From: Campylobacter jejuni subsp. jejuni 414
Lineage (GTDB): Bacteria; Campylobacterota; Campylobacteria; Campylobacterales; Campylobacteraceae
NCBI GenBank assembly: GCA_000163995.1
Contig: CM000855.1
Span: 1,411,473 to 1,475,472 of the forward strand
Direction of reading: 5' to 3'
Length of the DNA: 64,000 nucleotides
Under the pieces are notes generated by a model, which saw only the letters and a list, made by a program, of their open reading frames with translations, searched no databases and was not told the origin of the DNA. This document shows, in pieces, positions 47,832 through 57,993 of the stretch (position 1 is the first letter of the stretch; every line of letters starts with the position of its first letter). The translations under genes were made by a program, and so were the position numbers.

Positions 47832-48711
47832 AATTTACTATCTTTAACTCACCTTCATAAAGCAAAGCGTTCTTAAAATTTGCTACATAATGATTTATGG
47901 CTCTATTTAAAGGGTAGTTTTGCCCATCAAAATTAATTTTACTTTGTAAATTGCCAATCAAAGCTCTTTTATCATCTTTTCTTAAAAACTCACTCTCACC
48001 TTTAAGCTCTAAAACACAGCTATCAACACTAGCTCTAAATACTTCTATTAAATCATCGCAAAGTGCAAAAGCATTATAAATATTATCATGCTTTATGCCA
48101 AGCCAAGGCAAAAGCCCACTTATGCAAACTGCTCTAATAATACAAGCTCTAATAATTGCATAGCCATAATTTAAAGCTGCATTATGAAAACAAAGCTCAT
48201 CTCTTGAAAAAGAAGCACCAAAAAGAGTTTTAAAATACAACGCCGCTGCAACAGCTTCAATATTTTTACTGTCATTAAGGCTTACTTTTTTAGCTAAATT
48301 CACAAGCTCATTACTTTCTTTTATTTTATTGTGCTTTTTTAAAACAAAGGCTTGATTTATGACTTTATTTTTAATGATCTTTTGCCATAAAATAGCTTTT
48401 TTTTGAGTGCTTACATTCATTTGCTCTTTGGCTATTTTTGCACTTTGAAAATGCCCTAAAAATGGGCTAAAAACACCATTTATACTATGGGTTTCATCAC
48501 AAGTTAGCAAGATGATTTTATACTTTGCAAAGGCATTAAAAAGTGCAGAACTAAGACTTGCTTGCAAGCTTTCTAAAACGACGATATTGATATCTTTTAA
48601 AAACAATTTTGCTATATCTTCATCTTGTTTAATTACAAGATGATTTAACTCTAAATTAAGCTTAGCATTAGAGCTGATTAACACTGTTTTAAAAGCTTCA
48701 TCATAACTCAT
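47821..48711 (-). CDS. cas1: CRISPR integrase Cas1
   Basis: 296 residues, type II Cas1. Glu in SKNIEAVAAALYFKTLFG, His in ALNYGYAIIRACIIRAVCISGLLPWLGIKHDN-type segment (LPWLGIKHDN) and Asp in ALCDDLIEVFRASVDS are the metal ligands. Intact. Start overlaps the cas9 stop by ATGA. Confidence 0.95.
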   Translation of the reverse strand: MSYDEAFKTVLISSNAKLNLELNHLVIKQDEDIAKLFLKDINIVVLESLQASLSSALFNAFAKYKIILLTCDETHSINGVFSPFLGHFQSAKIAKEQMNVSTQKKAILWQKIIKNKVINQAFVLKKHNKIKESNELVNLAKKVSLNDSKNIEAVAAALYFKTLFGASFSRDELCFHNAALNYGYAIIRACIIRAVCISGLLPWLGIKHDNIYNAFALCDDLIEVFRASVDSCVLELKGESEFLRKDDKRALIGNLQSKINFDGQNYPLNRAINHYVANFKNALLYEGELKIVNFDD

Positions 48712-51666
48712 TTTTTCTTAAAATTTTCTCTTTCTTTAATTTCAGCCTTTGTGATTTCTCCAAGAGCTGAAACTATGTATTTTTCAAAAACTTTTAGATT
48801 TTGAATTCCTATACCTTCTGCTACAACTTTTTTTTCATTTGCACTTTTAAATAATTTTTTTTGATTTTCGTTTAGATTTTCAAATTTATTATCGTGTTTT
48901 GAAACAACCAAACCAGCTGTAGAGCTTTTAAAAGATTTAAAATAAACCAATTCAGGCTCTTGCATATCTTTAGTTTGTAGCAAAATTAAGCTATCTTTAT
49001 ATAAAGAAAAGCAAAACTCATAATTTTCGTCCATTAAAAGCCAATCTTTTATAATTCCTTGTTTATCCTTGCCTCCCACCACGGCCTTATTGGGTAAAAT
49101 TCCTAAAGCAAAATCCATAGTGTAAATTGGCACAGCATAAAATTTATTTGTCTTTTTATACTTAAAAATATCCACTCTAAACATATTAGCATTACTAACG
49201 ATTTTACCATTTACTTTACGGATTTTACCAAGCTCTAAAGCTTTTAAAACCCCTTCTTTTCCCCCGTATTCTTTATAAAATTCTTCTTCTTTGTAAAAAG
49301 TTTCTTCGTGCAAAGCTCCGCTTGGTTTTTTTCTTTCAGGTTTTGAAACAAAAATTTCATCAATTTTTTCTAAAACCTTTTGTCTAAAATTACTAAAAGG
49401 CTCAAAAAATTTCCTTTTATTTTTAAAATCTAGCTCATTAATTTTTTTCGCATAAAGCTCCGCTGTGTAGTTTTCTTGCTCTTTTTTAAAATCAGAAAAA
49501 GCCTTGACAACAGAAGCATTTGCATAAGCTATAATGACTGCATCAATGGCGTGATGAAGATGGTTGTTTCTATCCTTAGTACTAAAGCCCCAAGTGTGTC
49601 TTAAAACAGATGTTAGCATACCACTTTTAGCTTCTACATGCACCTTTGAGCCTTTTTGAGTATCGTTTAGCTTTATGTTTTCATCATCACTTAAAGGTAA
49701 AAATTCTAAATAATCTTTAGTGTAATTTAAAACAAGTCTTGCTATGTAGCGTGTGTCGTTTAGATTTCTATCTTTAAAGTCTTTTTGCTCTTTATCTTTG
49801 TAGTTTTTATCAAGAATTCTTTTTTTGTTTTTTTGCAGGTAAATTTTTTGCTAAAGTTTCAATTTTTTGCCATTTTACATCATCTTTTCCAAAGGCTTCA
49901 AAAGGAGTTTTGTTGAGTTTTTCTTGATTTTGTTTAGTAAAAACTAAAACTTTATTCATATAAGAATCATCAAAACTTCTAGAATAAGGATAAATATGGT
50001 CAATTTCAAGCATTTTTTCATCTTGTAAATCGCTTATTTTAATCTTTTCACCACTATAAACACAAAATTCTTTTTGTTCCTTAAATAATCTTAGTTTTAA
50101 AATATTTTTACTATTTATTTTTAAGCCTAATTTTTCACACTCAAGCTCAGCATCTTTTTTGGCTTTAAAATTTTCATTTTGTTCTTTTTCAATTTTACTT
50201 CTTTCGCGATGATTTTTACCTACTTCTCTTGCTAATTCAATGTTTATTTTATGTACTTTACCATATTTTTTAAGCAAGGAATTTAAGACTTTTCTATATT
50301 CTTTAATAGCTCTTAAAACCACAGGATTATTTACTTCATCTTTGTAATAAGTTTCATTAAATGCGGGTAAAAACTCTTTTTTATCTTCATTAATGGCTGT
50401 TTTTAAATTAAGCTCATTGCAAACTTCATCGTATTTTTTACCTTCTCTCATCAAAGGCACGATTAGTTTTAAAGCTTTAAAACTAATATTTAAATGGTCT
50501 TTAAACTCAATTTTACTTAAATTTTCAATTTGATTTTGATTTAAATCGTATTTTGCTAAAGCTTTTTTAAGTTTAGTTTCATCTTTTACAAGAGTGATAT
50601 CTTTTGCTATTTCATTTAAATCATCTTGATTTAAATTATGCTCGCATAAAGCTTTTATAAATTCTTTATATTTTTTAAACTCGATAAAATAATTTCCCTT
50701 TTGTCCTTTGAACTCATAATCATCACTTAAACCTAAAATCTTTTTTGTTTGCTTATAAGTTAAAGTGCCATTTTTTAAAACTTCGCTTAAAAGTGCATTT
50801 AAGTCATCTTTTATGTATGAATTGTTTTTATTAAGATTATTTAAAAGATTAACAATCCTTGTAAGTGCTACAAATTCAAAAGCTAGAGGGGAATTTTTCG
50901 GTGCTCTTTTTTCATCCACAAAAAAGCTACAATTTCCCACTAAATGAGAAAAATCTTTTAAAGCTCTTTTATAAAATGCTACACTAAGCACTTCTTCTTC
51001 AAACTTTTTTGAAAAATTAAAGCCAAATTCTCTTTGTTTTTGGAAGATAAGCTTTAATTCATCTTTTAAAAAACTTTGTGCGATACAACGCTCATAGCTT
51101 TCTTTTTTATTTCTAACATTTATAAATTCTTTAGAATTTTCTTTGAATTTTTGAAAATATTCTTTGTAAAGGTATTCACCCACACTTTTATAATTTGCTA
51201 GTTTTTCTTCATTTTCTTTTACGGCTTTTAAAATCGCACCTTTTTCTTTATCATCGCTATTTTTAATATTATCATAACCACGCCTTTTTGCAATGTGCAA
51301 AATCACTCTTGCTAAATCTTGCTTGCTTAAAAGCTCGTTTAAAGCTTTAAATCTTAATTCATAAGGGCTAATTAAAGTCCCTTTATAAGCCTTAGCTAAA
51401 CTCTCATCAAAACTTTGATAATCTTCATAATTTAACTTAAACTCATTAGCAATCAAGTGCTTTAAGTGATTAAGCCTTGCTTTACGTCTAGCAAGGCGTT
51501 TTCTAGCACTTCTTGCAAGGCGTCTTGGCAACGCTAGCGATTCTCCTGTTTTAGGATTTTCAGCCTTTGTAAAAATCCTAACTCCACAATCTTTTAATTC
51601 ATCATTTTCTACAAACGCCCAACCAATAGAACTTATACCTATATCAAATGCTAAAATTTTTGCCAT
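48708..51666 (-). pseudogene. cas9: Cas9 (type II-C, C. jejuni type), frameshifted
   Basis: Restored length is about 985 residues, that of CjCas9. D8 of RuvC-I is in AFDIGISSIGWAF, the Arg-rich bridge helix at about 50-80, RuvC-II in NIELAREVGKN, and HNH in LEIDHIYPYSRSF. At plus 49820-49826 the coding strand has seven A where six keep the frame, so the first protein ends KKQKKNS at residue 618. The lost frame continues RILDKNYKDKEQ..., RuvC-III (NHLHHAIDAVIIAY) and the C-terminal PAM-interacting region, ending at 48708 with no further lesion. As written, no nuclease-competent RuvC can form, and PAM binding is lost. The homopolymer makes slippage, phase variation or sequencing error possible. 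Confidence 0.92.
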
Positions 51667-51701
51667 GATATACCCTTTTGGATATTTATGATTTATTTAT
51701 A

Positions 51702-51707
51702 ATTATA
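51702..51707 (-). promoter_or_regulatory. -10 element of the cas9-cas1-cas2 operon
   Basis: TATAAT on the minus strand 36 nt before the cas9 ATG. The 200-bp gap to dcuC is shared by two divergent genes; no operator repeat is obvious. Confidence 0.45.
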
Positions 51708-51868
51708 ATACAAAAATCTTTTTTATGCAAACACAAATTTTTAGCAACCAAACTATACATATATTAATTTTATAATGCAAAAAACGAGTAAAATTTTAAA
51801 TAAACATATTTATTAGTTAAATTTTAGTTAAGATAGAATAAAAGCTAACAATAATTCTAGGAGAAATC

Positions 51869-53214
51869 ATGCCAATTGTTATGATATGTTCTACACTTTT
51901 AGGGGTGATTGTTGTTGCTTATTATATACTTAAAAAATACAATCCTATTTTTGTATTTTTCCTTTCAGGTATTATCTTGCTTATTTTTGCTTTTTACATC
52001 ACAGGAACACCTATACCAAAAGCCCCAAATAGAGAACACACAAACTTTTTAAATGTTTTGCTTGATAGTTATGCTTTTATCACAGCAACTTTTAAAAGTC
52101 AGCTTTGTGGAGTTGGACTTATCATCATGAGTGTAGCAGGTTTTGCTGCTTATATGAAACATATCAATGCTTCGGCAAAACTTGCTTTTTTAGCAAACAA
52201 ACCTTTAGGGAAAATCAAAAATAAATATTTGGTTTTAAGTGGAACTTTTGTTGTTGGAATGGCTTTAAAAATCGTTATTTCTAGTTATACTGGCTTACTT
52301 TTGCTTTTATTAGCATGTATTTATCCTGTTTTAATCTCACTAAAATCCGCCCTATTACAGCTGTATGTGTACTTTCTTTAATCGCACTTGATTATGGTCC
52401 AAAAGATGGAAATTCAATCAATATGGCAGATATAGTAGGACAAAGTGATAATGTTGTGGGTCTTTTTTTAAATTACCAAATTTATAGCGTGATTGCTTAT
52501 GTGGTGGTTATGGCTATTTTAATCCCTTTTTACTTTGTTTGGATTGATAAAAGAGATAAAGAAAAAGGAGTTTTAAATGATGAAGTTGAAATTCCACAAA
52601 TCATTGATCCTAAATGCCCTACTTTTTATATACTTTTTCCTTGGTTGCCTGTTATATTTTTATTTACAGCGTATTTTTTTACAATCAAACTCGATGTTGT
52701 AACCGCAAATTTTATAAGCATTTCTTTGATTTTTCTCGTTGAATTTGCAAGACACAAAAACGCTAGGAAATTGGGTGAAGATATGATGGTTATTTTAAAA
52801 GCTATGGCTGAAATTTTCATCTCCGTTGTAAGCATAATCATCGCTGCTGGAGTCTTTGCCGAAGGCATTAAAGCACTAGGTGGAATTAATATTCTTGCTA
52901 ATGCAGTTTCAGATCTTGGAACAGGAAATTTTGCATGGTTTGGAATTCTTTTGAGTATAACTATTTTAAGCTTTTTGGTTTATTTTACCACAGTAATTAT
53001 GGGAAGTGGGATTGCCGCCTTTAATGCTTTTGGAAAATTAGCTCCTGATATAGCCACAAAATTAGGTGTTGCACCTATTACCTTAGTTTTGCCTATAGAA
53101 ATAGCATCGTGTCTAGGTCGTGCAGCTTCGCCCATAGCAGGCGGAATCATAGCTTTAGCTGGATTTGCAAAAGTAGATCCAAACACTACAATAGAACTTA
53201 AAATACAAAAATAA
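51869..53214 (+). pseudogene. dcuC: DcuC-like C4-dicarboxylate carrier, frameshifted
   Basis: Polytopic carrier for succinate/fumarate exchange. The first frame (51869-52381) gives four helices and ends after PVLISLKSALLQLY. The second resumes IRPITAVCVLSLIALDYGPKDG and runs to 53214. At 52342-52345 four A occur where five would join the frames (about 448 residues). DcuC-type features: ITLVLPIEIASCLGRAASPIAGGIIALAG near the end. The C-terminus (KVDPNTTIELKIQK) looks clipped. Counterpart of Cj1528, which I recall as also doubtful in the reference, so this may be a true pseudogene. Confidence 0.8.
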
Positions 53215-53235
53215 AGCATATCAACGCTTTATTTT
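53208..53235. terminator. Bidirectional terminator between dcuC and purM
   Basis: 10-bp stem AAAATAAAGC/GCTTTATTTT with an 8-nt loop between convergent genes. Confidence 0.75.
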
Positions 53236-54224
53236 CACTCCAAAATCACACCTTCATTAATTACGATTTCACCAATTATAAAAGCATCCGAACTTTCTAA
53301 AATCTTACTTACATTAGATGGATCTACAACCATTACTAAACCTACACCCATATTAAAACTTCTATACATTTCACTTTCTTCTACAATTTGTCCTATGGTA
53401 TAAAAAATTTCAGGAGTTTTAAGATGATGTTTACGTATAGTTGCACCCATGCCACGAGGTAAAACACGAGGTAAATTTTCTACTAAACCACCACCCGTAA
53501 TGTGCGCTAAAGCATTGATATAAGGCTTTAAGGCAAGAAAATCACGCACATAAATTCGAGTAGGCTCTAATAAAACATCGATTAAATTTTTACCCTCTAT
53601 CTTATCATCAAATTTTAATTTTAAGCTTTCAAAAAGTACTTTTCTAGCTAAAGAATAGCCATTTGAATGGAGTCCTGAACTAGGAAGTGCTAACAAAATA
53701 TCACCATTTTTAACAAATTTACTTCTATCGATCTCATCTTCTTCAGCCATACCTACCGCAAAGCCCGCAAGATCAAAATCATCTTTCGCATACATTCCAG
53801 GCATTTCAGCAGTTTCTCCGCCAATTAATGCACAATTTGCCATTTTACATCCCTTAGCAATGCCTAATACAACAGCTTTTGCTACTTCTACTTCAAGCTT
53901 AGCCGTAGCGTAATAATCCAAAAAAAACAAAGGTGTAGCAAAATTACAAACCAAATCATTCACACACATTGCTACTAAATCTTGCCCTATAGTATCATAC
54001 TTTTTAGCATCAATAGCTAAGCGAAGTTTAGTACCAACACCATCTGTTGCACCTAAAATCACAGGCTTTTTAAAACCACTTGGCATTCTAAAAGCACCGG
54101 CAAAAGAGCCAATTCCACCGACAACATTATCATTAAAAGTTTCTTTAACCAAAGGTTTTATAGCCTCTACAAAGGCATTTCCATTATCTATACTTACACC
54201 TGCATCTTCGTATGAAATTTTCAT
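53235..54224 (-). CDS. purM: Phosphoribosylformylglycinamidine cyclo-ligase
   Basis: 329 residues. Closes the imidazole ring to make AIR in purine synthesis, using ATP. GATDGVGTKLRLA, GGETAEMPGMY, LPSSGLHSNGYSLAR and ITGGGLVENLPRVLP are family motifs. Confidence 0.96.
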   Translation of the reverse strand: MKISYEDAGVSIDNGNAFVEAIKPLVKETFNDNVVGGIGSFAGAFRMPSGFKKPVILGATDGVGTKLRLAIDAKKYDTIGQDLVAMCVNDLVCNFATPLFFLDYYATAKLEVEVAKAVVLGIAKGCKMANCALIGGETAEMPGMYAKDDFDLAGFAVGMAEEDEIDRSKFVKNGDILLALPSSGLHSNGYSLARKVLFESLKLKFDDKIEGKNLIDVLLEPTRIYVRDFLALKPYINALAHITGGGLVENLPRVLPRGMGATIRKHHLKTPEIFYTIGQIVEESEMYRSFNMGVGLVMVVDPSNVSKILESSDAFIIGEIVINEGVILE

Positions 54225-54284
54225 TTATTTTCCTTTAAGAACTAAAAAGGTATTTTAACGAAAAAAATTTTAATAAGGCATAAG

Positions 54285-54890
54285 ATGAAAAATGCTTTTT
54301 TTGTAACCGCTTCAATTGCTTGTGGCAAAAGCACCTTTATAGAAATAGCCAATTCTTTAGGTTTTAAAAGCATTAGTGCGGATAAAATCTCTCATGAAAT
54401 TTTAAATGAAAATGCTTTAGAGCTTGAAAAAATCTTTTCTCAATTTAGCTTAAAAAATTTACTTACAAAAGAACAAAAAATCGATAGAAAAATCCTTGGA
54501 GAAATTATTTTTAATAATAAAGAAGCTAAAAAAATTTTAGAAAATTTTATTCATCCTAAAATTCGAGTTAAAATTTTAGAACAAATGCAAATTTTAGATA
54601 AAGAAAATAAAACTTTTTTTGTAGAAATTCCTCTTTTTTTTGAAAGTGGAGCTTACAAAAATTTAGGTAAAGTCATAGTAATTTACGCATCTAAAGAATT
54701 AAGCCTAAAAAGAATATTGCAAAGGGATAAGCTTAGCTTAAAGTCTGCAAAAGCAAGGCTTAGTTCTCAAATAGATATTGAAGAAAAACTGAAAAAAGCA
54801 GATTTTATCATTAAAAATACTAGTTCTTATGCCGATTTTAGGCAAGAATGTGTTAAAGTAATACAAGAAATTTCTAAAGGAAAAATGTGA
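54285..54890 (+). CDS. coaE: Dephospho-CoA kinase
   Basis: 201 residues. Last step of coenzyme A synthesis. Walker A region TASIACGKST (8-17): Gly14, Lys15 and Ser16 are kept but the usual first Gly is Ala9. ISADKISHEIL, FIHPKIR, FVEIPLFFESG and the lid RILQRDKLSLKSAKARLSSQ follow. Overlaps dapF by 4 nt. Confidence 0.93.
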   Translation: MKNAFFVTASIACGKSTFIEIANSLGFKSISADKISHEILNENALELEKIFSQFSLKNLLTKEQKIDRKILGEIIFNNKEAKKILENFIHPKIRVKILEQMQILDKENKTFFVEIPLFFESGAYKNLGKVIVIYASKELSLKRILQRDKLSLKSAKARLSSQIDIEEKLKKADFIIKNTSSYADFRQECVKVIQEISKGKM

Positions 54891-55636
54891 AATTTTATAA
54901 ATATTGTGCAAGTGGGAATGATTTTATCATAGCAAATGCTAATGAAAAACAAGATAGAAGCACCTTAGCTAAAGAACTTTGTAATCGTTATGAAGGTATA
55001 GGTGCAGACGGATTTATCGTGATATTGCCTCACGAAAAATACGACTTTGAATGGGAATTTTACAACAATGATGGCTCAAGAGCTCCTATGTGTGGTAATG
55101 GCTCAAGAGCTGCGGCACATTTTGCACATCATATCAATAAAATAAACCCTAATATGAGTTTTTTAACTGGTGCAAAGATAATAAAAGCAAATGTAAATCA
55201 CGATAGAGTTGAAGTATCCTTAGGTAAAATAAAAAGCGTGCAAAATACTTTTGAAGAACTAGGAAAAACTTGGCAACTTTGCGACACTGGAGTTCCACAT
55301 TTAGTGCATTTTTGTGAAAATTTAGATGAATTTGATACAATACTTTGTCAAAAAATGAGACAAAAATATAATGCTAATGTTAATTTTGTGAAAATTTTAG
55401 ATAAAAATAGTTTAAAAGTTCGTACTTATGAACGCGGAGTTGAAGATGAAACCTTAGCTTGTGGAACAGGTATGGGAGCTTGTTTTTATCTAGCATTTTT
55501 AAATAAAAAAGTACAAAATGAAGTCAAAATCACCCCTAAAAGTGGTGAAGAGGTAAGATTTAAATACAAAAATGAAGAATTGTTTTTCGAAGGAAAGGTA
55601 AAGTATTGTTTTGAAGCCAATTATAATTTTTCTTAA
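54887..55636 (+). CDS. dapF: Diaminopimelate epimerase
   Basis: 249 residues. Interconverts LL- and meso-diaminopimelate for lysine and peptidoglycan. The two catalytic cysteines are in PMCGNGSRAAAHFA (Cys69) and TLACGTGMGACFY (near 195); CASGNDFIIA is the N-terminal signature. Confidence 0.95.
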   Translation: MKFYKYCASGNDFIIANANEKQDRSTLAKELCNRYEGIGADGFIVILPHEKYDFEWEFYNNDGSRAPMCGNGSRAAAHFAHHINKINPNMSFLTGAKIIKANVNHDRVEVSLGKIKSVQNTFEELGKTWQLCDTGVPHLVHFCENLDEFDTILCQKMRQKYNANVNFVKILDKNSLKVRTYERGVEDETLACGTGMGACFYLAFLNKKVQNEVKITPKSGEEVRFKYKNEELFFEGKVKYCFEANYNFS

Positions 55637-56345
55637 TCTTTTTTTAATCCCACTTTTCGCTATTGATGATTTAAAAAATGCGTTTGGAGAGGATTATTAC
55701 AAGCTTGATATAGTTCAAAAAAGGCAAGTTTTTTTTACAAAAATGAATGAAATGTTTGATCAAAGCTTCAAAGAAATTGAACAAGAAAGAGCTTTTATCG
55801 AAGCATTTTTTAAAGATACTTATAAAACAGGTTTTAGAACTTCAAGCCAAACAAATCTTGAAAAACTTATCACACTAAAAAACAAATACCGCATTGAAAA
55901 TCTTTATGATTTTGCAGAATACAAAAAACGCGTTCAAAGAATTCCAAAATCCATGGGTATAGCCCAAGCTTTAGTTGAAAGTGCTACGGGCACAAGCCGC
56001 TTTGCAAGAGAAGCAAATAATCTTTTTGGGGAATGGACTTGGGGTGAAAAGGGTTTAATTCCTGATTTAAGACATCCAAATAAAAAACATAAAATTAAAA
56101 TTTTTGATAGTTTGCAAGATAGTGTTGATTCTTATGTTTTAAATTTAAATCGTCACTTTGCTTATGAAAAATTTCGCGATGCAAGAGCTAAATTTGAAAG
56201 CGAAGGTAAGGAAATAACAGGACTAGAAGCTATTAAAACTTTAGATTCTTACTCTGAACGCAAAGGATATTATATCAATCTTGTTACAAAAATTATTAAA
56301 CAATATAATCTTGAAAAATACGATACTGACTTAAATAATATCTAA
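55611..56345 (+). CDS. Bax-like periplasmic peptidoglycan hydrolase
   Basis: 244 residues. Signal peptide MKPIIIFLNLFLIPLFA, overlapping the dapF end by 26 nt. QALVESATGTSRFAREANNL (catalytic Glu) and DSYVLNLNRHFAYEKFRD are typical of the glucosaminidase/Bax group. Acts on cell-wall glycan. Counterpart of Cj1532. It ends in a 4-nt overlap with the convergent ATPase gene. Confidence 0.78.
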   Translation: MKPIIIFLNLFLIPLFAIDDLKNAFGEDYYKLDIVQKRQVFFTKMNEMFDQSFKEIEQERAFIEAFFKDTYKTGFRTSSQTNLEKLITLKNKYRIENLYDFAEYKKRVQRIPKSMGIAQALVESATGTSRFAREANNLFGEWTWGEKGLIPDLRHPNKKHKIKIFDSLQDSVDSYVLNLNRHFAYEKFRDARAKFESEGKEITGLEAIKTLDSYSERKGYYINLVTKIIKQYNLEKYDTDLNNI

Positions 56346-57379
56346 AATCCAAGTGAAAATTTATCAAAAGATATAATTTCAAATTTAACCCCTTGTTCAA
56401 AAAAACTATCTTCACTCGAAAGAGTAATAAAAATCACATGAAAAATTCCAAGCTCCAAAGCCTTTGGTAAAATTTTCTTAGCACGCAATTTAATCAAATC
56501 AATATCTAAAGTTGGACTTGAAATATAAGCGATTTTGGATATTTGACTATAAAAATTGAAATATTTATTATAAAAAAATTCTTCTTTAAATTTAAACAAC
56601 TCGCTTAAAACCAAATTTTCAAATAAATGTGAAAAATCCTTTGAGATACAAAGATTGTTTCTTAAACCAAAATCTCTAAAATAAATCTTTTGAAGTTTTT
56701 TTTCATCATGCTTTAAAGTATAAATCACATAAGTATTTTCTAATCTTTTTATAGCTTGATAAACACTATCTTTTGAAGTTTTTAATCTTTTTTTGAGTTC
56801 TATAAATATCTTAGAAATACTAATTTGCTGGCCTAAATTTAAGGATAAATACTTTAAAATTTCTAATTCTAAAAGAGTAAAATTTTGTCTTAGAAGTGTA
56901 TTTTTTTCTCCAAATTTACTGCGTCCACTTTGTAAAAAAAGCCCTACTAAATGATTTACAGGTAAATTCTTCTTACTCACACTGATAAATTCTTCAAAAT
57001 CAAAATAATCAAGCTCAAGTTCTTTAAACCCATTTATACGCAAATCTTTTATATTTGTACTTAAAATGATGGGAATTTTAACCCTTTCTAAATTAGGGAT
57101 AAAATCTAAATTATAAAGGCAAAGAATTTTAATTTGTAAATTTTCATTCAAAAAATCAGGAATCTTTTCTAAACTTTGCTTTTCAAAGCGTGTATCATAC
57201 AAATCTAAAAATAAAATTTCATTTGTTTTAAATTGAGATAAAAAATTAAAAATAAGTGTTTTTTTGCCACAAAATTGTGGGCCTTTTACAATAATATTTG
57301 GCTTTGAAATTTGAATTTTTCTTTCATAGCCTACTTCAAATTTAGGATGGTTTTCATAAAAAAAATTAAGTACTTTCAA
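56342..57379 (-). CDS. P-loop ATPase with winged-helix region (AAA_14/DUF4143-like)
   Basis: 345 residues. Walker A-like IVKGPQFCGKKTLIF at 31-45, sensor-like PIILSTNIKDLR, then a helix-turn-helix at about 170-235 (LLELEILKYLSLNLGQQISI, SKDSVYQAIKRLENTYVIY) and a C-terminal nuclease-like tail. Order of parts resembles the AAA_14 plus DUF4143 family, whose role is unknown. Counterpart of Cj1533c. Confidence 0.65.
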   Translation of the reverse strand: MKVLNFFYENHPKFEVGYERKIQISKPNIIVKGPQFCGKKTLIFNFLSQFKTNEILFLDLYDTRFEKQSLEKIPDFLNENLQIKILCLYNLDFIPNLERVKIPIILSTNIKDLRINGFKELELDYFDFEEFISVSKKNLPVNHLVGLFLQSGRSKFGEKNTLLRQNFTLLELEILKYLSLNLGQQISISKIFIELKKRLKTSKDSVYQAIKRLENTYVIYTLKHDEKKLQKIYFRDFGLRNNLCISKDFSHLFENLVLSELFKFKEEFFYNKYFNFYSQISKIAYISSPTLDIDLIKLRAKKILPKALELGIFHVIFITLSSEDSFFEQGVKFEIISFDKFSLGF

Positions 57380-57427
57380 TCTTATCCTTTAAAAAAGGAT
57401 ATTATAGAGTCTAGTTTATGTAATTTT

Positions 57428-57455
57428 AAAAATAAAAGATAGGGCATAAAGCCCT
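57428..57455 (-). terminator. Terminator of dps
   Basis: Minus-strand stem AGGGC/GCCCT with a 5-nt loop (57441-57455), followed by ATCTTTTATTTTT. Confidence 0.65.
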
Positions 57456-57460
57456 TTAAA

Positions 57461-57925
<465 letters not shown>

Positions 57926-57937
57926 TTAATTTTTAAA

Positions 57938-57971
57938 ATTATAACATAAAAATTTTAATTAAATTATTATA
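57938..57971 (-). promoter_or_regulatory. dps promoter region, two -10 boxes
   Basis: TATAAT at 57938-57943 (extended, TGTTATAAT) and at 57966-57971. Very AT-rich between; a PerR or Fur site is plausible but not clear enough to call. Confidence 0.45.
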
Positions 57972-57993
57972 CTCTTTTTTAAAAGAATTTTGA

